Part shown: piece after piece, positions 7,209 to 12,684 of the stretch
How positions within the stretch are numbered: position 1 is the first letter of the stretch
Layout of the letters: every line of letters starts with the position of its first letter
Origin: Thalassiosira profunda
Taxonomy: Eukaryota > Bacillariophyta > Thalassiosirophyceae > Thalassiosirales > Thalassiosiraceae
Reading direction: 5' to 3'
Length of the DNA: 12,684 nt
Assembly (NCBI GenBank): GCA_036939355.1
Contig: JALLAP010000466.1
Coordinates: forward strand, 1-12,684
Translations under genes and position numbers: made by a program
The notes under the pieces: generated by a model
Seen by the model: the letters and a program-made list of their open reading frames with translations, nothing else
Told to the model about the DNA's origin: nothing
The model's database searches: none

Positions 7209-9428
7209 ATGTCGGACCGTCAATTGTCCAGCGGCGCCCCGCCGGCGGGAGGCGAGGGCCATGGTGCAGGAAGTGGAGGCGATGTAGCGGACAATCACGA
7301 GGACGCTGTGGACCAGGTGATGGACGAGGCTGTCAGTGAAGCCAACGATGCCGTCGAGGACGACGAGGAGTCGGTTGAGTTGGTTTCTTCTGACGAGCCA
7401 ATTGAGTTTGATGAGGAAACATTCCTGCAGCTGAAAAGGAACGATCCCAAACTGACCGAGCTGCAAATCAGGATCGATACAGATTCGTTTGCAATCGACA
7501 TCGACTGGGACGAGGAGGAAGACTGTCTGCAGAGAAATACTCATCTGAAAAAGCTGGATGTTTGGATAATGGAGTCCTCATTTGAGGAAGAGCCGCACGA
7601 GGTCCGGGCGCGAGAACTTCTCACTAGCAAAGTCTGCAGGGCTATTGGGCAGAACCGGACCATCCGGAACCTCTGTGTTGCGGGGGATATTGATGGCCAT
7701 TCATTTATTGACGTGGAAGCGCTGCAGCCTTTCTTAGAGAGCAACGACAAGTTGCGTCGCATTTCACTGTCCGAGTGCAAGTTGGACAGGACGCAGACGC
7801 GTCAAATCATTTCTTCGTTGAAGAATAGGCGCAACAAAGGAACATTGAGATGCATCGACCTTGGCAGCAACAAATTTGAAGACGAGTACGAGGATGAGTT
7901 TGAAGAGGCGTTTACGGAAGAGTTAATGAGTGTGCTGGCGGCGGGCGAGTACAGTAATTTGACAGAGCTGGAGGTGATGGACCGCCTTGGGTTGGGGGGA
8001 TTTGTTCAGCTGTCGAAGTTCATGACTCAGCCACAATGCAAATTGAAGAAGCTGTGGTTCAGAGCATGGTATGAATTTGGCGATGACCACATGGGAATAT
8101 TGGTCAATGCAATTGCAGGGAACAAATCTCTGAAGGAAATTCTGTTTGACGGGGCCAGCCTTGTCAGCGCTCAGGTGTGGCGCTCGTTCTCTGCTGCCTT
8201 TGTTGGATCTGGCATTGAGTCTCTCTGGTTCTCCCGCAATCGCATTTGTCCAGAAAAGGCGAGCATAATCGGCGAAATGATGAGCAATTCCAAGACTTTG
8301 AGGAATCTCAGTGTGTCGTTGGAATCTATGACTGACGAATGCTGGACATCCGTGTTTCGGGCATTGGAAAGTCCTTCTTTGGAGGAGTTGTGCATCAGTC
8401 AATGCAATGTAGGCGAAATCGGAATGGCTGACCTGGGAGAACGCATGTCAAAGAATGCGTCGTTGAGAGTTCTTGATGCGGAGTTGATGAAAGACGCGAC
8501 CCCTCGGGTATGGCAGTGTTTCTTTCATAGCATTGGGGACGCTGGAAAGCTGCCGCTCCAGAAGCTGGACCTCAGGTGCAGCAAGGTTGGGGACGATGGA
8601 GCCGTGGCTTTGTCGACGGCATTTGCAAGCGAAAACAGCTGTCTGAGGACATTGATCCTCTCCAGTAACAACATATCTTGTTCTGGAGCCAGGGCTCTCT
8701 CAGCTATGCTCTCCAACACCACTGTACTCGAGCATCTTGACCTGGATCGCAATGAAATTGGGGACGAGGGAGCCACCGCAATGTCTCAGGCATGTGCCTC
8801 CAGCTCCACGCTGAAACGATTGAATCTGTGGTGTGACCAGTTCACGTCAAATGGCCGCCGATCTTTTGTTGCTGTCCTGCAAAACCCAAGTACATCACTC
8901 GAGAACCTTCTCCTAGGCGGAGACGCTCCCAGTTTTGAGGAGATCATGGGCTTTTTGGCGATACTGGCGACCAACGCAACTTTGAAAGAACTGCGATTCA
9001 TCTATTGTGGTAGCGACGAGCAGCAGATCGACGAGAGGGTATTGGAAGTACTGAGGAATACTCTTTGCGACAAGTCTTCTGTAAGGGCCACGTTCACATC
9101 CAACCATACGCTTGAGCGTTTATGGTGGGTGGGCTACTCGCGTCCTGATGATATCGAGGCCTACCTTTCCATGAATAGTGACGGCAACAAATTCCTAGTG
9201 GCACGCCAAAAGATATTGCAGACGCACTTCTCAGGAGGAGATGGATGGGTTAGGATTTTTACTGATATGCAGTTGGCACTGTTGCCTGAAGCAATTCATT
9301 GGATGGCCTTGGACGAGGTTGGGCACTCTCCGCTGTTTCAGCTTTTGCAAAGTTTGCCAGCATTGACGGATTGCCACCGGGCCAACACAAAGCAAGCGTC
9401 AGGAACGAAGAGGAAGTTGGGGGCTTGA
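7209..9428 (+). CDS. Leucine-rich repeat protein (ribonuclease-inhibitor-like repeats)
   Basis: The start is ATG at 7209 and the stop TGA at 9426-9428, giving 739 residues without introns. No signal peptide is visible. Residues 1-75 are very acidic. From about 80 to 650 I count roughly 16-18 repeats of about 25-28 residues with the LxxLxLxxNxI pattern. The clearest are at about 449-540: LQKLDLRCSKVGDDGA, LRTLILSSNNISCSGA and LEHLDLDRNEIGDEGA, the ribonuclease-inhibitor or NLR type. Such repeats form a curved solenoid that binds other proteins. The C-terminal module (about 660-720: NKFLVARQKILQTH, then LLPEAIHWMALDEVGHS) resembles, from memory, a C-terminal block found in large LRR families of diatoms. 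The protein ends in a basic TKRKLGA tail. No NACHT, kinase, F-box or membrane segment is present, so the partner and pathway are unknown. Confidence 0.9.
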   Translation: MSDRQLSSGAPPAGGEGHGAGSGGDVADNHEDAVDQVMDEAVSEANDAVEDDEESVELVSSDEPIEFDEETFLQLKRNDPKLTELQIRIDTDSFAIDIDWDEEEDCLQRNTHLKKLDVWIMESSFEEEPHEVRARELLTSKVCRAIGQNRTIRNLCVAGDIDGHSFIDVEALQPFLESNDKLRRISLSECKLDRTQTRQIISSLKNRRNKGTLRCIDLGSNKFEDEYEDEFEEAFTEELMSVLAAGEYSNLTELEVMDRLGLGGFVQLSKFMTQPQCKLKKLWFRAWYEFGDDHMGILVNAIAGNKSLKEILFDGASLVSAQVWRSFSAAFVGSGIESLWFSRNRICPEKASIIGEMMSNSKTLRNLSVSLESMTDECWTSVFRALESPSLEELCISQCNVGEIGMADLGERMSKNASLRVLDAELMKDATPRVWQCFFHSIGDAGKLPLQKLDLRCSKVGDDGAVALSTAFASENSCLRTLILSSNNISCSGARALSAMLSNTTVLEHLDLDRNEIGDEGATAMSQACASSSTLKRLNLWCDQFTSNGRRSFVAVLQNPSTSLENLLLGGDAPSFEEIMGFLAILATNATLKELRFIYCGSDEQQIDERVLEVLRNTLCDKSSVRATFTSNHTLERLWWVGYSRPDDIEAYLSMNSDGNKFLVARQKILQTHFSGGDGWVRIFTDMQLALLPEAIHWMALDEVGHSPLFQLLQSLPALTDCHRANTKQASGTKRKLGA

Positions 9429-9465
9429 GATTGGGGGCGAACGATTATTGACAATTGGCGATGAT
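9429..9465. other. 37-bp gap between convergent gene ends
   Basis: It lies between the LRR stop (plus) and the GT61 stop (minus). It is A/T-richer than the flanking genes. On the minus strand it holds CAATAATC, a weak polyadenylation-like signal. Both 3' UTRs must overlap here or extend into the opposite gene. Confidence 0.65.
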
Positions 9466-12348
9466 TTATTGGTTCCTTATTCTCTTCTTCCTCCCTCGGC
9501 GCATTTTGGTCAACACGTTCTTGGCCTTCTGCTTCGGTGGAAGCTTGCGGTAGGCATGGAACACCCCAAACGTATTCCCAGAGGATCCGAGTTTGGGCGA
9601 TTTGGCGTGGCTAAGGCATGCCGCTGGATTCGCAGAACAGCATTTACTTCTGCTGTCGAACAAATGCGTGCCTTTCACAAGCTCGTCCGTATGATCTATC
9701 GGATAATCGGCTCCATAAACGCATGCTTGCTCCCCGTCTCTTTCCATTGGGTACCAAAGCTCCGGCTTCGTGCACCAGACATTGTACAGAACGAATCTCT
9801 CATCCAGTCGGTGCTTTAGCTCGTCGCACGGCCTTTGCTTGTCACGCACAAACAGAACGAACTGATCGATGTAATGCATCACTGCCGCGCTTTCGACCGT
9901 GAAATCCCGGTTCTCCCAAATGAATTTCTTTCGCTGCCTCATGAAACAGGTTTGTTCGGCTCCTTCGGGGACTCCCTCGCAGAGGGGCACGCTGCTTCGA
10001 TCGAGGGAGTATCCGGCGTGGTTCAGGTCAGTGTTGTGAAAGATGACTCCGAGCGGCGTCGGCCCATGCGTAGTTTGCACCCATTTGCCACTGCCGTATC
10101 CAAATGAAGGATTAGTGAGATAATAGAGAGGCACGGTCAGAAAGAAGAGGCAGCGGGCGCGTACCGAATGTAGTCCGTAATCCAGGGCAGCAGCTCCAAG
10201 ACGTGCGCGTGCTGTGGGAGCAGTATTGCTTGCGTCATTTGGCTGAAACGGCAAGCAAAAGAGTTGAGGAATAGGAACGGACAAGTTTCTCTGAGCGAGC
10301 AAAAACGAACATTGAACTCACGCCCCGTGCACACCAATCATAACGTCCAACGAGCGATGCAGCAGCAGTTGCTCGAACGGCGTCGTAGTCTTCTCCACGT
10401 TGACCTCCACGCATATCACCCGTTCAAAGGACGCGGCGTTGCATTCCTCAATGATTTGCGGGAGATTGACCCACGCCCTTCGGTACGTTCGCTGCGTGAG
10501 CCCAATGACGGTGAACTCTTTCGTGTCTCCCTCGTAGTCGGCGCCGATGGCTCCCACTTTCAAGAGCTGATGTCGTCGATGGGCCGCAATGTCTCGGTCC
10601 AGGGTGGGATAGTGCTTGGCAAAGTTGGTGGAGAGGAAATCACGCAGTCCCCTCCATTCCTGGCACTCGTACTCGGTCCCCTTCTCGCCCGCGTTCCTCC
10701 CGCAGCTTCCGGCGTCCAACTCGGAGCTGTGATCGAGCTTTCCTGCCGACCACAGCGTGTACTTCACATCTTCGCCTGATGCGTCGCCGGGTTCCGAGTT
10801 TTGCTCTGCACTGATGTCGTCATCGTCTACTGCAGGCTCCAAGTCCTTGCTCTTAACATCGGACGGATGGGTGTAAATGTCGTAGCCGCAAAAGACCATC
10901 TTTTCGTAACACTGGCAATCACTGCTGCTGCTCCCATTGGCATTCTCCTCCTGCACAAACAGATCGACCAGCGATTTGGCCACGGGAGACTCCGGATCCG
11001 ACAGCATCCCGCTCAGCAGTAGCTTGTGCCCATCGACAATCTTCTTGTTGCCATAGGGTATGTGCACGTAAAACTGCACGTTCTCCTCCCACGGAAGCTT
11101 GCCGCCCGTCTCAATCCGACCCAACCCATCCGTCATGAAATTGTACAAGCGCAGCAGCGTCCTCGAGTAGAACTCTCCGACCATATCGTTGAATAGCGAT
11201 TGCAGCACAATGTGGGTGGGAGCCGACGATATTTCGCACTTGCTGTCGCTTCCTTTTTTGTTGCTCTTGAGGAAGGACCGCTCAGTCTCCCGGAAATTCG
11301 TCTCGCCCAGGTCGACTTTGGAGGACGAGGACACTTTGATCGAAATCCGCGTTTCGCCGCGGTCCTTTCCTCCGTCGTACTTGGCTGGGGCGCTTTTCAA
11401 TTCCATCGTGGGTTGAAAGGGCGTCTCGTCGGTGTCGTCCGACTCCGAGGGGAACGCATAATAGAACCACTGGTTTTTCTCCTGGCCGTGACAGATGTAA
11501 TCCACCTCAAAACACAACGACGACTTTCTCCACCAATCGTTGCCGGTGCTCCTGGGAAGGTTTGGTGGGTCTCTGTTGCTGTCGTTGCGTTTGGCAGCGC
11601 CCTCTCTATCTTTGCCGCCTTTGGCGTTGCGCTTCGTGCGTGCTCCGAGTTTGTCGACGGGCCTGCGGGCGTTGGGCCACCCCCTCCATCTCTTTCCTCT
11701 GGGATTCTTTCTGGGTCTCAGAGGATCGTAATCGTCGTCGTCGTCGGCCCTTCCCTCCTCTTCCTCTGCAATTTCCGCTTCAATTTCCTCGTCCCGGCTC
11801 GGGGGCAGTTCCTCGCCCACTCCGCTATCCTCCGACATCTCTCGGCCCCGAGACGGCTCTTCCTCCTCCTCCTCGTCGTCGTCATCTGTATCCTCCACTT
11901 CTGTAACATCCTCTTCGTCCACCTCATCTTCACCCTCTGATTCTATTTCCTCCCCCGTCGCTTCATCTGCAGAAGCATCTGCCGATTCAATATCCCCGTC
12001 CTCCTCCTCTTCATCCGCCGATTTGCGATACCGAGGTGGCGTATCGTCGTCCAGCCCCGGAGGAACCCACCCCCGTTCCTTCGTCATACCAGTGCCCTCG
12101 CGCGTCGAGGGGGCGTTATTGCCCCGCCCTCGCCCAAGCGTTGCCATTTGCTGTCTCAATTTGTCTCCCCGCTCGGGCGGCGGCGCCCCCCGCCCCATTG
12201 CAAAATCGAGCAGCGGATCGTCGACCGTTCGCGCCGGGGCCATAATCCTCGTGGATACGACCGCGATGACGAGAAGGCAGATGGCCAGCGGCGCGAGGAG
12301 GACGGCGAGGCCCTGCATCTTGGACCGCCTCGCTCTCTCGTGCACCAT
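9466..12348 (-). CDS. GT61-like glycosyltransferase, type II membrane protein, three exons
   Basis: On the minus strand the exons are 12348-10322, 10242-10165 and 10090-9466, totalling 909 residues in frame. The start ATG has an A at -3 and G at +4. GT61 enzymes add sugars such as xylose or GlcNAc in the Golgi or ER during glycan synthesis. Layout: short basic cytosolic tail (1-10), one membrane segment (about 12-33), a stem rich in Asp/Glu (99-210), a basic stretch (211-260), then the lumenal domain from about 276. GT61-like marks near the C-terminal half are FEQLLLHRSLDVMIGVHGAQ (658-677), the typical HGA-Q block, followed by ELLPW (692-696), PTPLG (712-716) and LNHAGYSLDRSSVPLC (724-739). 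Intron 1 cuts inside the HGA codons, so the motif exists only after splicing. The tail (897-909) is strongly basic. The sugar and acceptor are unknown; the family call is by motif memory. Confidence 0.84.
10091..10164 (-). other. Intron 2 of GT61 gene (74 nt)
   Basis: On the minus strand: donor ATTCG|GTACGC, acceptor ACGGCAG|TGG, phase 2, rebuilding an Arg codon. A CACTAAT branch-like site lies about 25 nt before the acceptor. Reading through instead gives a frame ending APAASSF and a stop. Confidence 0.82.
10243..10321 (-). other. Intron 1 of GT61 gene (79 nt)
   Basis: On the minus strand: donor GGGGC|GTGAGT, acceptor TTGCCGTTTCAG|CCAA, phase 2. An in-frame TGA lies at the donor (10320-10318). 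Splicing rebuilds the Ala of the HGA motif and continues QMTQAILLPQ. Confidence 0.88.
11719..12054 (-). repeat. Low-complexity Asp/Glu-coding tract
   Basis: This codes for residues 99-210 of the GT61-like protein. It is dominated by GAG, GAA and GAC codons, with runs such as DDDDEEEEEE at about 155-164 and DDDDD at 202-206. It is prone to slippage and length variation. On the opposite strand it reads as long C/T-rich pseudo-frames with no coding support. Confidence 0.8.
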
Positions 12349-12645
12349 CTTGGCTGAGGACTGAGGAGTGCAGGTTCTCCCAAGAAACGCTCCGCCCTAG
12401 CCACCCTCGGCTTTACCGCCAGAGCATCACCGTTGCAAACGACTGCCCTCTGTCGGCTCGCCCGGCGCCCTCCTCCTGCTGCCCCCCCCCGCGCCCCGCC
12501 CTCGATCGACGGCAACGCGCTTGCTAGCAAGTGTGCAAGAAGTGGGCGAGATAGAGGCGAGAGGCACAAAAACAAACAAGCTGCAAACAACGGCTCTTTT
12601 TTTTTTTGCAACCACCACCACACAAAACAGAGGCTCGCTCTAACG
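12349..12645. promoter_or_regulatory. Divergent intergenic region between GT61 and J-protein-like genes
   Basis: These 297 bp separate the two start codons and should hold both promoters. A C9 run is at about 12482-12490 and a T11 run at 12597-12607, close to the downstream start. An A-rich stretch (AAAAACAAACAAG) lies at about 12568-12580. No TATA box is obvious and no gene is seen. Confidence 0.6.
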
Positions 12646-12684
12646 ATGGAGGTGAACAAGGAGGAGGCCGCCCGGTGCCGCGAC
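12646..12684 (+). CDS. N-terminus of a DNAJB12/DNAJB14-like J-protein, 3' partial
   Basis: An ATG at 12646 (context AACGATGG) opens 13 codons to the window edge: MEVNKEEAARCRD. Animal DNAJB12, DNAJB14 and related ER-membrane Hsp40 proteins begin with a very similar Met-Glu-x-Asn-Lys/Arg-x-Glu-Ala-x-x-Cys pattern, which starts a short TPR-like helix ahead of the J domain. These proteins act in ER-associated degradation with Hsp70. Only 13 residues are visible, with no HPD motif or membrane segment, so the call rests on this N-terminal pattern and on its position after a promoter-like gap. Confidence 0.5.
   Translation, partial: MEVNKEEAARCRD

Noticed and set aside
10264..10779. A 171-codon plus-strand frame opposite the GT61 catalytic region
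   Set aside because: No family resemblance. It overlaps the conserved HGA region on the opposite strand and crosses a well-supported intron.
11200..11940. A 246-codon plus-strand frame with hydrophobic runs that could look like a membrane protein
   Set aside because: It is the complement of the acidic stem codons of the GT61 gene; GAG and GAC read in reverse give Leu and Val. No start context or motif supports it.
12482..12607. C9 and T11 runs taken as a special regulatory element
   Set aside because: Homopolymer runs of this length are common in GC-rich intergenic DNA and prone to sequencing error; I saw no partner sequence or structure.

Overview
The window looks like nuclear DNA from a protist alga, most likely a stramenopile and plausibly a centric diatom. 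That placement is inference. It rests on: six short GT-AG introns of 72-83 nt that restore reading frames exactly; very tight gene packing; a lipoxygenase-type gene (oxylipin synthesis is well known in diatoms); a large leucine-rich-repeat protein whose C-terminal module resembles, from memory, expanded LRR families in diatom genomes; and a GT61-type Golgi glycosyltransferase. I see no rRNA, tRNA, CRISPR array, transposon or prokaryotic operon signal.

Layout, left to right. (1) Positions 3-1757, plus strand: 3' part of a lipoxygenase-like gene whose 5' end lies outside the window. (2) 2013-4543, plus strand: five-exon gene for a predicted START-domain lipid-binding protein, with a hydrophobic N-terminal segment, a repeated NNTGFY motif and a coiled coil. 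An in-frame extra 5' exon starting at 1799 is possible. (3) 4569-6875, minus strand: intronless TPR plus SET-domain protein, a putative lysine methyltransferase. (4) 7209-9428, plus strand: intronless acidic LRR protein of 739 residues. (5) 9466-12348, minus strand: three-exon gene for a 909-residue type II membrane protein with a very acidic stem and a GT61-like glycosyltransferase domain. (6) 12646-12684, plus strand: the first 13 codons of a gene whose N-terminus resembles the DNAJB12/DNAJB14 group of ER-membrane J-proteins; it runs off the window.

From gene 2 onward the strands alternate (+ - + - +). Genes 2/3 and 4/5 converge with only 25 and 37 bp between stop codons, so their 3' UTRs probably overlap. 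Genes 3/4 and 5/6 diverge from shared intergenic regions of 333 and 297 bp. The six genes do not form an obvious single pathway. Lipoxygenase and START protein both deal with lipids, and the GT61 protein and the J-protein candidate both belong to the secretory system, but co-function is only speculation.

The points most worth checking are the altered metal-binding signature of the lipoxygenase, the duplicated motif and uncertain 5' end of the START gene, the apparent absence of post-SET cysteines in the TPR-SET protein, and the overlapping convergent gene ends.
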